DNA from: GCA-016700035 sp964454845
GTDB lineage: Bacteria; Patescibacteriota; Saccharimonadia; CAILAD01; GCA-016700035
DNA: 30,083 bases
Assembly: GCA_964454845.1 (NCBI GenBank)
Contig: CAYVVS010000008.1
Coordinates: 1 to 30,083 of the forward strand
Direction of reading: 5' to 3'
A program made the position numbers and the translations under genes. Shown here in pieces: positions 15,649 to 23,828 of this stretch (positions are counted from its first letter, which is position 1; each line of letters begins with the position of its first letter). The notes beneath the pieces are model-generated. The model worked only from the letters and a program-made list of their open reading frames with translations, had not been told where the DNA came from and did not search any database.

Positions 15649-17472
15649 TTAGTTTTTTGCAGCTTTTTTGCGTTCGCCAGCTTTGAGGAAGCGCTTACGC
15701 ATGCGGAGTGATTCTGGCGTTACTTCAAGTAGTTCGTCGTTTTCTATAAAGTCTAGAGCTTCTTCTAAAGAGAGTTCGGTAAATGGTGTAAGTTGAGTGG
15801 TCATATCCGTTGAGCTAGCACGTACGTTGGTGAGCTTCTTTTCCTTGCAGACATTAATTTCCATATCGTCAGAACGGCGATTGAGACCAATGATCATGCC
15901 TTCATACACTTTGGTACCCGGCCCGATAAACGCCGTACCACGTTCTTCGACAGTTTTAAGTGAGTAGATCACAGCGTTCCCAGTTTCGGCTGAGATAAGT
16001 ACGCCATTACGTAGTTTTGCGAGTGGGGTGCCAACGGGTTCGTAGCCGATGAGTAGGCTGTTCATAATTACGGTGCCTTTGGTAGCGGTGAGCAGTAAGT
16101 TACGTAAGCCCAAGAGTGCTCGTGTCGGCAAGTGAAAGACCAGCTGAGTAACCCCTTTGGTAGTCGGCTGCATGTCTTTGAGCTCGGCACGCCGGCGGCC
16201 AAGCTCGGCGTTCACCGCACCGGTAAATTCTTCTGGTACTTCTATCATCAACTCTTCAATCGGCTCGAGTTTTTTGCCATCTTCTTCTTTATATACAACA
16301 GTTGGACGACCAACTTCTAGCTCAAATCCCTCACGGCGTAGGGTTTCGATGAGTACCGAAAGATGGAGCTCGCCACGGCCAGAAACGAGGAATGTGGTGC
16401 CTTGTTCTTCGACTCGTAAGCTCACATTAGTTTCGAGTTCTTTCTGCAAGCGAGCGGCAATTTGGCGAGAGGTAGTGAATTTTCCTTCTTTGCCAGCAAA
16501 AGGCGAGGTGTTTGGGCTAATTGCAATCTGCAAAGTTGGAGCCTCGATTTCCATGACTGGAAGTGCTTCGGGGGCATCAGCATCACCCAGAGTTTCACCA
16601 ATGTGAGCATCGGCAATACCTGTGAGCTGAGCAATTTCACCAGCGCTAGCCTGTGTCACTTCAACACGCTCAAGTCCTCGAGAGACAAAAATTTTGTCGA
16701 CTTTAGTCTTGTGCTCACTGCCATCGGTGGCGATGCGAACAATTGCATCACCGGCCTTCACAGAACCGCGCTGAATGCGGCCAATTGCGTATTTACCCTG
16801 ATAGGAGTCCCAAGCGAGGGAGGTTACGAGCATTTGGAATGGTTTTTCGGCTTCCACGCGAGGGGCGGGGATATGGTCTACGATAGCTTTAAAAACCGGC
16901 GTGAGGTCGGCTGATTCGGTGACATCTGCCGGCATGCTCGTCCAAGCTTTGCCTTCGCGGCCAATTGCGTAATAAGTAGGGTAGTCGAGTTGGTCGTCTG
17001 AGGTTGCGAGGTCTAAAAAGAGGTGGCCAATTTCGTCTTCAACTTCGGCTACACGCTGGTCGCGCTTATCAATTTTATTAATTACCACAATTGGGGTAAG
17101 GCCAAGCTTGAGTGCACGAGTAAGTACAAACTTGGTTTGCGGCATTGGTCCTTCTTGCGCATCAACTACCAAGATAACGCCATCTGCCATCGAGAGAGTG
17201 CGCTCAACTTCGCCAGAAAAGTCAGCGTGACCAGGGGTGTCAATTATGTTTATTTTTGTACCCTCGTACTCAACGGCAGTTGTCTTGGCGGTAATGGTGA
17301 TGCCTCGTTCACGCTCAAGATCGCCAGAGTCTAATATTGTTGTTTGACTCATCTCTGCCTGGTGGTCGGCAAAAGTTTTAGATTGCTTTAAAAGGCCATC
17401 TACAAGAGTAGTTTTACCATGGTCTACGTGGGCCACAATGGCGATATTGCGAATATGTTGAGCGTCGTGCAT
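15649..17472 (-). CDS. typA: Ribosome-binding GTPase TypA/BipA
   Basis: 607-residue translational GTPase related to EF-G that binds the 70S ribosome and supports ribosome assembly, especially in cold or stress. The G domain shows G1 AHVDHGKTT (14-22), G2 RERGITIT (54-61), G3 DTPGHADF (78-85) and G4 NKIDKRDQR (132-140). Domain 2 (about 205-300) and the EF-G-like domains III and V (about 305-480) follow. The TypA-specific C-terminal domain has RSDDMEINVCKEKKLTNVRASSTD and ends Lys-rich. Length is typical. ATG at 17472 has no good ribosome site. A short hairpin followed by seven U lies 29-52 bases upstream in the leader (17501-17524), a possible attenuator. It converges on purD. Confidence 0.97.
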   Translation of the reverse strand: MHDAQHIRNIAIVAHVDHGKTTLVDGLLKQSKTFADHQAEMSQTTILDSGDLERERGITITAKTTAVEYEGTKINIIDTPGHADFSGEVERTLSMADGVILVVDAQEGPMPQTKFVLTRALKLGLTPIVVINKIDKRDQRVAEVEDEIGHLFLDLATSDDQLDYPTYYAIGREGKAWTSMPADVTESADLTPVFKAIVDHIPAPRVEAEKPFQMLVTSLAWDSYQGKYAIGRIQRGSVKAGDAIVRIATDGSEHKTKVDKIFVSRGLERVEVTQASAGEIAQLTGIADAHIGETLGDADAPEALPVMEIEAPTLQIAISPNTSPFAGKEGKFTTSRQIAARLQKELETNVSLRVEEQGTTFLVSGRGELHLSVLIETLRREGFELEVGRPTVVYKEEDGKKLEPIEELMIEVPEEFTGAVNAELGRRRAELKDMQPTTKGVTQLVFHLPTRALLGLRNLLLTATKGTVIMNSLLIGYEPVGTPLAKLRNGVLISAETGNAVIYSLKTVEERGTAFIGPGTKVYEGMIIGLNRRSDDMEINVCKEKKLTNVRASSTDMTTQLTPFTELSLEEALDFIENDELLEVTPESLRMRKRFLKAGERKKAAKN

Positions 17473-17500
17473 AAGTTTCTCTAAGTTAGTTAGTGTGGCG

Positions 17501-17524
17501 ACAAAAAAAGAGCCTCTAAGGGCT
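17501..17524 (-). promoter_or_regulatory. Terminator-like hairpin in the typA leader
   Basis: On the minus strand a 5-bp stem (17520-17524 with 17511-17515, one wobble) with a 4-base loop is followed by CT7 (T-run opposite 17503-17509). It lies between the typA promoter and start codon, with no gene upstream to terminate, so it may act as an attenuator or a pause site. The stem is short. Confidence 0.4.
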
Positions 17525-17542
17525 GGCTTGTTCTTGAGTGAT

Positions 17543-17572
17543 ATTATGCCACAGATAGCTAAAAAAGTCTAA
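17543..17572 (-). promoter_or_regulatory. typA promoter
   Basis: Minus strand TTAGAC (17567-17572), an 18-base spacer and CATAAT (17543-17548), with TGG before the -10. The leader would be about 64 bases and contains the hairpin at 17511-17524. Confidence 0.4.
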
Positions 17573-17578
17573 TATTTA

Positions 17579-17608
17579 TTGTTTTCATGATTATTCCGGG
17601 AGTATGAT
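17579..17608 (+). promoter_or_regulatory. Promoter of the zinc-ribbon gene
   Basis: TTGTTT (17579-17584), an 18-base spacer and TATGAT (17603-17608). It is divergent from typA. The leader has a small hairpin (17612-17616 with 17628-17632). Confidence 0.5.
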
Positions 17609-17659
17609 GAGCCTAAGCATCTTAAAGTTAGGTGCAGCACCAAGACAAAGGAGATACGA

Positions 17660-18073
17660 ATGGCACTCATCAGGGCAACTTGCAGCGATTGTGGTGACGT
17701 TGAGCTTCGATCTCGAGACGTTCTGGTTCGGACGTGCGAAGATCTGAGTCAGTCAACCTACGTATTCCGGTGCCCTGTGTGCCGGATGGTCGAAGTGCGT
17801 CCGGCTGATCCTCATGTAGCCGATGTCCTGTTGGCAGCTGGCTGCAGAGAAGAAACATGGTGTTTGCCGACAGAGCTAGGCGACCCACGTCGAACGGATG
17901 CCATGCGGGTCACGCACGATGATTTGCTGGATTTTCATTGGTTCCTTGCAGACGCCACCGCCACTCAGATCATTGAGGCTGCGCGTCCAGTGAGTGCCGA
18001 AGATCAGGCAAGGTTCTTGGCAGAGCTACGAGCAGCAGATGGTGCTACCATCGCGCGCGAGCTGAATACCTGA
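17660..18073 (+). CDS. Zinc-ribbon protein of unknown function
   Basis: 137 residues. Residues 8-41 form a CxxC ... CxxC zinc-ribbon pattern (C8, C11, C38, C41; C26 also lies between). The start MALIRATCSDCGDVEL reads like small zinc-ribbon proteins I associate with Actinobacteria (from memory, not checked). The C-terminal half (80-137) is helical and acidic, with DDLLDFHWFLAD and a short Ala-rich end. It contains no lysine, and the DNA looks richer in G+C than its neighbours, which suggests transfer from a high-GC donor. ATG has AAGGAG 7 bases upstream. The gene has its own promoter and a terminator right after. It may bind nucleic acid or a protein partner; that is only an inference from the zinc ribbon. 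Confidence 0.8.
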   Translation: MALIRATCSDCGDVELRSRDVLVRTCEDLSQSTYVFRCPVCRMVEVRPADPHVADVLLAAGCREETWCLPTELGDPRRTDAMRVTHDDLLDFHWFLADATATQIIEAARPVSAEDQARFLAELRAADGATIARELNT

Positions 18074-18096
18074 TAAGCTAGCCCATCTCACTATAA

Positions 18097-18135
18097 AGGG
18101 CATGTACTTGCGAACATGCAAGCCTGCCCTCTTTT
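18097..18135 (+). terminator. Terminator after the zinc-ribbon gene
   Basis: AGGGCA (18097-18102) pairs with TGCCCT (18125-18130), with extra pairing possible inside, followed by CTTTT (18131-18135). Confidence 0.65.
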
Positions 18136-18162
18136 CTTGCGCCTGTATTAAACCGCTTAAGA

Positions 18163-18191
18163 TTGACGTTTATACCTATAAAACGTATAAT
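18163..18191 (+). promoter_or_regulatory. Consensus-like promoter of the rpf-ksgA run
   Basis: TTGACG (18163-18168), a 17-base spacer and TATAAT (18186-18191): one of the best sigma-70 matches in the window. Transcription would start near 18198, leaving a leader of about 50-70 bases with GAGGT at 18234-18238. Confidence 0.8.
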
Positions 18192-18267
18192 TTGCCTCAG
18201 TAAAACAAACTGTTTTGTACAAAATAGTGAGATGAGGTAACAGAGTATACGTACTCAAACTACTGGC

Positions 18268-19554
18268 GTGGCTCTTGGGTGGCGTCAAAAAATTCAATTA
18301 GTAAGGCAGGGTATCATCACAAAACGAAATCGTTTTGTGACTAGGCGTATCCAGCCACTTGTGAATCACCCGCGTGCTTTGCGAGCTAGAGTTCAAGCTG
18401 AAATTGGTTTGCTTCATCTGGAACGGGCAGGAATTCAGCGTTCAGCTGCAGCTATTGCAGTAGTAGTTACGGTGTTGACTCTCGGCTTGGCTCTCACTGC
18501 TCAAACTCGCCACAGTTTTAGGGTATTCGCAGATGAAAAGCGGGTAGTACAGATATATGTTGACGGTGAGCAACGTAATGTTGTTTCGAGCGGGTCGACT
18601 GTAAAAGATATCTTGGCAGAAAATGGTATTGAGGTGCGTAACGGTGATGTGGTTGAGCCGGAGCTAGATACGGTTGTCGATCAGCCAAATTATAACGTGA
18701 ATGTATATCGAGCCGCGCCGGCGGTAGTTGTGGATAGTGGTAAGTTTACGCAGGTGGTAACGGGGTATCGTTCGGCTCGAAAAATTGCTGCAGCAGCTGG
18801 TGTGACATTGTACCCCGAAGACAAAGCGCAAATTGAGCAGGTGCAAGATTTTCAGCCTAGCCGCACATTAGGCTACAAAGTCATCGTTGATCGAGCTGTG
18901 CCGGTACAGCTTGTGGTGGCGGGTGAGCTCTACAATATTCGTACGCAAGCGACTACCGTCGGGGAGCTCTTAAAAGAAAAGAATGTTGAGTATAGCGCCG
19001 AAGACTTGCAGGGGATGACAGCGGAAACTGAATTGACCCCTGGTACACGAGTGGTGCTCTCTAAGATCGTCCAGGAAACACAAGTGGTACTTGAGGATAT
19101 CTCTCCGAATACTCAGACAATTTATGACGCCAATATGGAGGCAGGTAAGACTGAGACCCGGCGAGCGGGTGTAGCTGGGCGCAAACAGGTGACGTACTTA
19201 GTGGAGAAAACTGCTGGTCAGCCAGATAAGCGAAGCGTGTTAGATGAAAAAGTATTGGTTGCTTCAATTGATGCGGTCGTGGTGCGGGGAACTAAAATTG
19301 TAGCTCGTGGCGGGCAACCAACTTCGGAGCAGTGGGCGAAGTTGCGCTTTTGCGAGGCGGGTGGAAATTATGCCAATAAGCGTAACCCACTCTACCGTGG
19401 AGCGTATCAGTTTAATTACAGTACCTGGAACAACTATGGTGGCTACTATGATCCGGCCGATGCACCTCCAGAAGTGCAGGATGCCGCCGCTTTTGCGTTG
19501 TATGCACGTCGTGGCGCCCAACCATGGCCAGTTTGCGGACGTTACTTGCGCTAA
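18268..19554 (+). CDS. rpfB: RpfB-like resuscitation-promoting factor / muralytic protein
   Basis: 428 residues from GTG. A basic N-terminus is followed by a membrane segment (about 58-78). Outside are three DUF348 repeats (about 92-132, 150-190, 208-250), a G5 domain (about 265-345) and a lysozyme-like Rpf domain (about 354-428). Catalytic E363 sits in FCEAGGNY, and C362/C423 match the disulfide pair of Rpf folds. This is the actinobacterial RpfB architecture, which cleaves peptidoglycan and promotes regrowth. The start is uncertain. An in-frame stop at 18238-18240 limits it. GTG 18268 has no ribosome site, whereas GAGGT lies 8 bases before an in-frame ATA at 18247. ksgA begins 3 bases after its stop. 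Confidence 0.9.
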   Translation: MALGWRQKIQLVRQGIITKRNRFVTRRIQPLVNHPRALRARVQAEIGLLHLERAGIQRSAAAIAVVVTVLTLGLALTAQTRHSFRVFADEKRVVQIYVDGEQRNVVSSGSTVKDILAENGIEVRNGDVVEPELDTVVDQPNYNVNVYRAAPAVVVDSGKFTQVVTGYRSARKIAAAAGVTLYPEDKAQIEQVQDFQPSRTLGYKVIVDRAVPVQLVVAGELYNIRTQATTVGELLKEKNVEYSAEDLQGMTAETELTPGTRVVLSKIVQETQVVLEDISPNTQTIYDANMEAGKTETRRAGVAGRKQVTYLVEKTAGQPDKRSVLDEKVLVASIDAVVVRGTKIVARGGQPTSEQWAKLRFCEAGGNYANKRNPLYRGAYQFNYSTWNNYGGYYDPADAPPEVQDAAAFALYARRGAQPWPVCGRYLR

Positions 19555-19557
19555 AGT

Positions 19558-20373
19558 ATGGATCAATCTCAGCTAAAGTTATTGCTAGCTAAATTTGATG
19601 TTACTCCAAACAAAGGTTTGGGGCAGCATTTTTTGCATGATGAGTCGGTAATCGCAGATATGCTCGAAGCTGCACATGTGAATTCTGCCGACACCATACT
19701 TGAAGTGGGGCCTGGTCTTGGTGTACTCACGAGTGCTTTGGTGCAGCGGGCAGGGCAGGTAGTTGTTTACGAGCTGGACGAAAAACTTGCTGGACTCATT
19801 GAATCGCAGCAGGCTGAAAATTTGACGGTGGTACGTGGTGACGCATTAGAATTACCACTCCCCCCGCGGGGAACTCCCCTGCCCTATAAAGTTGTGGCGA
19901 ACATCCCCTACTCCATTACTGGCGCCCTGATTCGTCGACTTATCACTTCCCCATCCGGTCCAAGTTCAATTACGCTACTCGTGCAAAAAGAAGTGGCAGA
20001 GCGGATGTGTGCTAAGCCGGGCCAAATGAGTGTGCTTTCGATAGCTGTGCAGCTGCATGGCGCAGCAAAGATTGTTCGATTGGTGCCACCTGAGTGTTTT
20101 TGGCCGGCTCCAAAGGTCGATTCCGCAGTTGTGCATGTGGATTTATCTAGCGGCCCTACTCTTGATGTGCAGGAGCGTGATTTTATGCGTTTGGTGAAAT
20201 TTGGTTTTGCCCAAAAGCGCAAACAGCTCAAGAATACTCTGGCAGCGGGTTTGCGTGTACAGCCAGTAGAAATCGAATCCTATCTTTTGCAGGCTGGTCT
20301 TTCGGTAACTTCTCGTGCGCAAGAGCTGTCGCTAGACCAGTGGAAACAGCTGTACGATCTCATCCAGAAATAA
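19558..20373 (+). CDS. ksgA: 16S rRNA dimethyladenosine transferase
   Basis: 271-residue SAM-dependent enzyme (RsmA) that dimethylates two adjacent adenines in the 3' terminal hairpin of 16S rRNA during small-subunit assembly. Visible marks: NKGLGQHFL (18-26), SAM site EVGPGLGVLT (49-58), acidic YELDEKL (71-77), RGDALEL (93-99) and catalytic motif IV NIPYSITG (115-122, usual form NLPYxI). A rRNA-binding C-terminal helical part follows from about 185. Length is typical. It starts 3 bases after rpfB, so translation is coupled. The rpf-ksgA pairing is also seen in Mycobacterium and Bacillus. Confidence 0.96.
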   Translation: MDQSQLKLLLAKFDVTPNKGLGQHFLHDESVIADMLEAAHVNSADTILEVGPGLGVLTSALVQRAGQVVVYELDEKLAGLIESQQAENLTVVRGDALELPLPPRGTPLPYKVVANIPYSITGALIRRLITSPSGPSSITLLVQKEVAERMCAKPGQMSVLSIAVQLHGAAKIVRLVPPECFWPAPKVDSAVVHVDLSSGPTLDVQERDFMRLVKFGFAQKRKQLKNTLAAGLRVQPVEIESYLLQAGLSVTSRAQELSLDQWKQLYDLIQK

Positions 20374-20398
20374 GCCACTTTCCAGATAGCGCCTATGC

Positions 20399-20404
20399 TA
20401 TTAT
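20399..20404 (+). promoter_or_regulatory. Extended -10 box of the transglutaminase gene, leaderless start
   Basis: TGC-TATTAT: an extended -10 ending 6 bases before the ATG at 20411. Transcription should start at the A of the start codon. No ribosome site is present. Confidence 0.5.
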
Positions 20405-20410
20405 GGGTGT

Positions 20411-22399
20411 ATGTTTAAGCGATTTCGCTGGGTTTCCTTACTACTTATTTTCCTCATCGCATTCGGAGTACTTGCTTTTGCTCGCCATACGCAAGCTGCA
20501 GCCGATTTTACCTATAACATCGCACTTAATTACAAGCTTCAGGAATCTGGGACAACCACAGTAGTTGCGAACTATAAGGTAATCTATAATCGCCCCGATA
20601 AGATACTCGATCTTATACGTATCGCTGCACCGACCAATGATGTAGAAAATTTACGCGCCACGTATGCCAGTGGTGGAGAAATTCCAACTAAGCTCGAGCA
20701 AAAATCGAGTGAGGGGCTGGGATATAACTACGACTACAAAGAAATTACGATAGATTTTGACGCGCAGAATGCGCGTGGTTCCGCATTAGAGTTTAGCGTG
20801 AGCTACGACACGGATGAGCTGATGGATGTAAAGGGCTCTTCGCGTACTTTGTACGTACCTTCGCTGTCGCAGATTGGAAGCGATGAGAATTACACCGTGA
20901 GTGTTTCGGCGCCGCAGGATTTTGGTAAGCTGTTTTCTACGGGTGTATTGCCGGAGCTCAATGGTGCCGATGGAAATCTGGTTCGTTACACATTCCCTAA
21001 GACGGCGGACCTCAAGCGCTCGGTTTCGTTGATTTTTGGCGAGTCAACAATTTATGAGGCTAACTTCGCTTTTCCACTCGATAATACTACTGGGCAAACT
21101 AAGCGATTTACGGTTACGTTACCACCAGATACTAGCTCGCAAAAAATCTTTATTAAGAGCCTCTCTCCAGAACCTATCGCTACTCGTCTAGATGGCGATG
21201 GTAACGTCCTGGCCGATTATGATGTACCGGCTAGAACAAAAGTTGTGGTTAATACCGATGTAGCAGCTCAGGTAAAATATTTAGAATATGATTTGTCGAC
21301 GAGTGGATCGATGCAGGATATTCCAGCTGAAATTACCAAGAAATATACCGGCCAAACTCAATACTGGCAGAGTACCAGTCCACAGTTGCAGGTTAAGGCC
21401 GCTCAGGCAGTGGCAGGAACCGACAAGGTTATAGATAAAGTACGAAATCTCTATAAGCTGACGGTCGATACGCTGAGTTATAACAATGAAAAGATTAAGT
21501 ACAACATTCGTCAGGGCAGCGATAAGGCTTTGGCAAATCCAGATAATGCTGTGTGTCTCGAGTATTCCGATTTGCTTGTCGCATTGCTGCGCAGTCAAAA
21601 CATCCCAGCCCGCATGCCGGTTGGGTATGCCTATGCCGGCAACCTTAAGCAATCAAAGACAGTGTCCGACTCGCTCCACAGTTGGGTGGAGGTATACGTG
21701 CCAGGCATTGGTTGGATGAATCTTGATCCAACCTGGGGCGAAAAGTTTGATAACTTTGGTAAAAGTGATTTGGACCATTTTGCTTTTGCCGTATGGGGGG
21801 CTGAAGATGCGAACCCAACTGCAGTGATGGTCGGTGAGCAGGACATGAATTATCAATACGAGAATACTACTATCAGCTATTCGGATGCCTTCCCAAGTGC
21901 AAATCGTGAAGGGCAGGCGGATGTGAGTAGTTATGTTATTTTTCCTGGCATCACGATTTCGCGCTATTCCGTGACGGCCCCAGAAAATGTGGCTGGCGAT
22001 AATTATGCCGCACAAATTAAGCATGGCGACACAACTCAGAACGTAACTTTAGGTTCCTTAGCTCCGCGCCAGCAATTTACCCAAAACGTGGCAGTAGTTG
22101 GCGGAAGCTACGCAAAAACTGCCGAGCTGTTGTTTGTGCAAAAAACCGATGGCAGCGATACGGTTCTGGCGGTCGCGACTGGCTCAGCTCAGTGGTGGCC
22201 ATTCATTGTAATTTGTGTGGTTATATCTGGAATTATCGGGTTAATTCTGGTAGAATTGCGACTTAGCAAGCAGCGCGGAGCGAAAGAGCCCGATAAGTCG
22301 TTTGACGATAAGCCCGTGGCAGAAAAAAACTCCCAAGACTACATGCCTGCCGAGTCTGAGCCAAAGAAAGTAGAGCATCATGACCAGCCAAAAAAATAA
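20411..22399 (+). CDS. Secreted membrane-anchored transglutaminase-like protein
   Basis: 662 residues. A signal peptide at 1-30 (basic start, hydrophobic core, ending HTQAA) leads to about 300 residues of beta-rich extracellular sequence. A transglutaminase-like cysteine protease core spans about 345-445 with a complete triad: C382 (NAVCLEYS), H423 (DSLHSWVEVY) and D439 (NLDPTWGE). A further beta domain (about 490-590) precedes a membrane helix (about 596-618) and a charged cytoplasmic tail of about 40 residues. Family members cleave or cross-link peptides or surface proteins; the substrate here is unknown. The last 20 bases overlap metG, so the two are co-translated. Its place between ksgA and metG is unusual for that neighbourhood. 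Confidence 0.88.
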   Translation: MFKRFRWVSLLLIFLIAFGVLAFARHTQAAADFTYNIALNYKLQESGTTTVVANYKVIYNRPDKILDLIRIAAPTNDVENLRATYASGGEIPTKLEQKSSEGLGYNYDYKEITIDFDAQNARGSALEFSVSYDTDELMDVKGSSRTLYVPSLSQIGSDENYTVSVSAPQDFGKLFSTGVLPELNGADGNLVRYTFPKTADLKRSVSLIFGESTIYEANFAFPLDNTTGQTKRFTVTLPPDTSSQKIFIKSLSPEPIATRLDGDGNVLADYDVPARTKVVVNTDVAAQVKYLEYDLSTSGSMQDIPAEITKKYTGQTQYWQSTSPQLQVKAAQAVAGTDKVIDKVRNLYKLTVDTLSYNNEKIKYNIRQGSDKALANPDNAVCLEYSDLLVALLRSQNIPARMPVGYAYAGNLKQSKTVSDSLHSWVEVYVPGIGWMNLDPTWGEKFDNFGKSDLDHFAFAVWGAEDANPTAVMVGEQDMNYQYENTTISYSDAFPSANREGQADVSSYVIFPGITISRYSVTAPENVAGDNYAAQIKHGDTTQNVTLGSLAPRQQFTQNVAVVGGSYAKTAELLFVQKTDGSDTVLAVATGSAQWWPFIVICVVISGIIGLILVELRLSKQRGAKEPDKSFDDKPVAEKNSQDYMPAESEPKKVEHHDQPKK

Positions 22400-23825
22400 G
22401 TATTATCTTACAACCTCTATTCCGTATGCCAATGCTAAGCCGCACCTTGGCCATGCTATGGAATTTATCCAGGCTGATGCATTAGCACGCTGGCATCGTC
22501 AGCTTGGTAATGAAGTATATTTTCAGATTGGTACCGATGAGCATGGGCAAAAGTTGTTTGAGGCTGCTGAGAAGGTTGGCGCAGAGCCATTGAGTTTTGT
22601 AAATGAGATGAGTGAAAGTTTTGTGCAGCTAGCCCGCGATCTGAACGTAGACTACGACGCATTCGTACGTACTACTGATGAGCACCATAAAAAAGGTGCT
22701 CAGGCTCTCTGGCGCGCGTGTGAGAAAGACATTTACAAAGGTACGTATACGGGGCTGTATTGTGTTGCCTGCGAGTTGTTTTATACTTCCAAAGATGCGA
22801 TTGAAGGTATGTGTCCCGTACATCCAAATCGTGCGCTTGAAGAGTTGGCGATTGAGAGTTATTTCTTAAAGCTTGCTTCTTATCAAGATGAACTCATTAG
22901 TTTGATTGAAAATGATGAATATAGAGTTTTTCCGGATCTGCGCAAAAATGAAATTTTAAGTTTTTTGCGCAACAATAAACTTGAAGATCTCTCGATCTCA
23001 CGACCAAAGAGTCAGTTGGCGTGGGGTGTGGAGGTACCAGGGGATGACACTCATGTGATGTATGTCTGGTTTGATGCGCTTGCCAATTATATTACTGGAG
23101 TTGGATATCCGGACGAACCAGAGTTTAAAAAGTGGTGGCCGGCGGATTTACATATTGTTGGCAAGGATATAAATCGTTTTCATTCTGTGTATTGGCCAAT
23201 CATGCTAATGAGTGCCGGAGTTGTTCTGCCGAAAGCTTTGTACGTACATGGTTTTATTAACGCGCCGGGTGGTGTGAAGATGAGCAAAAGTTTAGGGAAC
23301 GCTGTAGGGCCTGACGAAATATTAGAGCAGTATGGCGCGGACGCATTAAGATATTACTTGCTTCGCTATATTCCGCACGATTCTGATGGAGAGTTTGGGG
23401 TAGAGCGTTTTCATGCAGTTTATACTTCAGACCTCGTAAATAACTTAGGAAATCTCGTGCAACGCGTCGCCAGTATGACCGTTAAATATTGCGATGGTAA
23501 GTTTGAGTCAATTACAGAGGTACGCCAGCCCAAACTTACCGAGCTAGGGAATGCCGGCTTTGATGATGAGCTTCAGGCAATCTGGAAACAGCTCGATTCA
23601 CTTAACGAAGCAATCGATAAAAGCGAACCCTGGAAACTTGCAAAGACAGATCTTATGGCTACTTCCAAGCTGTTAAATGATTGGATTCACCAGATTATTC
23701 AGTTATCTGTCGCCCTCACTGCATTTATGCCGTCTACTGCTGAGAAAATTCATAATATATTTTCGGATGGGCGAGTGGATATGCGTGGTGGCATGCTGTT
23801 TCCGCGTATTGAAAAGGAAGATTAG
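22380..23825 (+). CDS. metG: Methionyl-tRNA synthetase, short form
   Basis: 481-residue class I synthetase that charges tRNA-Met for initiation and elongation. HIGH is present as HLGH (22-25) and KMSKS at 300-304 (GGVKMSKSLGN). The connective peptide carries a single zinc knuckle, C128/C131/C145/H148. The anticodon domain (about 345-475) ends close to the C-terminus; the extra tRNA-binding (EMAP-like) domain of longer forms is absent. The start ATG lies inside the end of the transglutaminase gene. tatD follows 3 bases after the stop, as in many Firmicutes and Actinobacteria. Confidence 0.97.
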   Translation: MTSQKNKYYLTTSIPYANAKPHLGHAMEFIQADALARWHRQLGNEVYFQIGTDEHGQKLFEAAEKVGAEPLSFVNEMSESFVQLARDLNVDYDAFVRTTDEHHKKGAQALWRACEKDIYKGTYTGLYCVACELFYTSKDAIEGMCPVHPNRALEELAIESYFLKLASYQDELISLIENDEYRVFPDLRKNEILSFLRNNKLEDLSISRPKSQLAWGVEVPGDDTHVMYVWFDALANYITGVGYPDEPEFKKWWPADLHIVGKDINRFHSVYWPIMLMSAGVVLPKALYVHGFINAPGGVKMSKSLGNAVGPDEILEQYGADALRYYLLRYIPHDSDGEFGVERFHAVYTSDLVNNLGNLVQRVASMTVKYCDGKFESITEVRQPKLTELGNAGFDDELQAIWKQLDSLNEAIDKSEPWKLAKTDLMATSKLLNDWIHQIIQLSVALTAFMPSTAEKIHNIFSDGRVDMRGGMLFPRIEKED

Positions 23826-23828
23826 CGC

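Noticed and set aside
16157..16914. Overlapping plus-strand reading frames inside typA
   Set aside because: They lie antisense to a clear typA gene, are low in complexity (Ser-rich) and lack starts with ribosome sites.
19855..19890. GC-rich inverted repeat inside ksgA as a regulatory hairpin
   Set aside because: It is a short palindrome within coding sequence, explained by the Leu-Pro-Pro-Arg codons, with no other sign of function.
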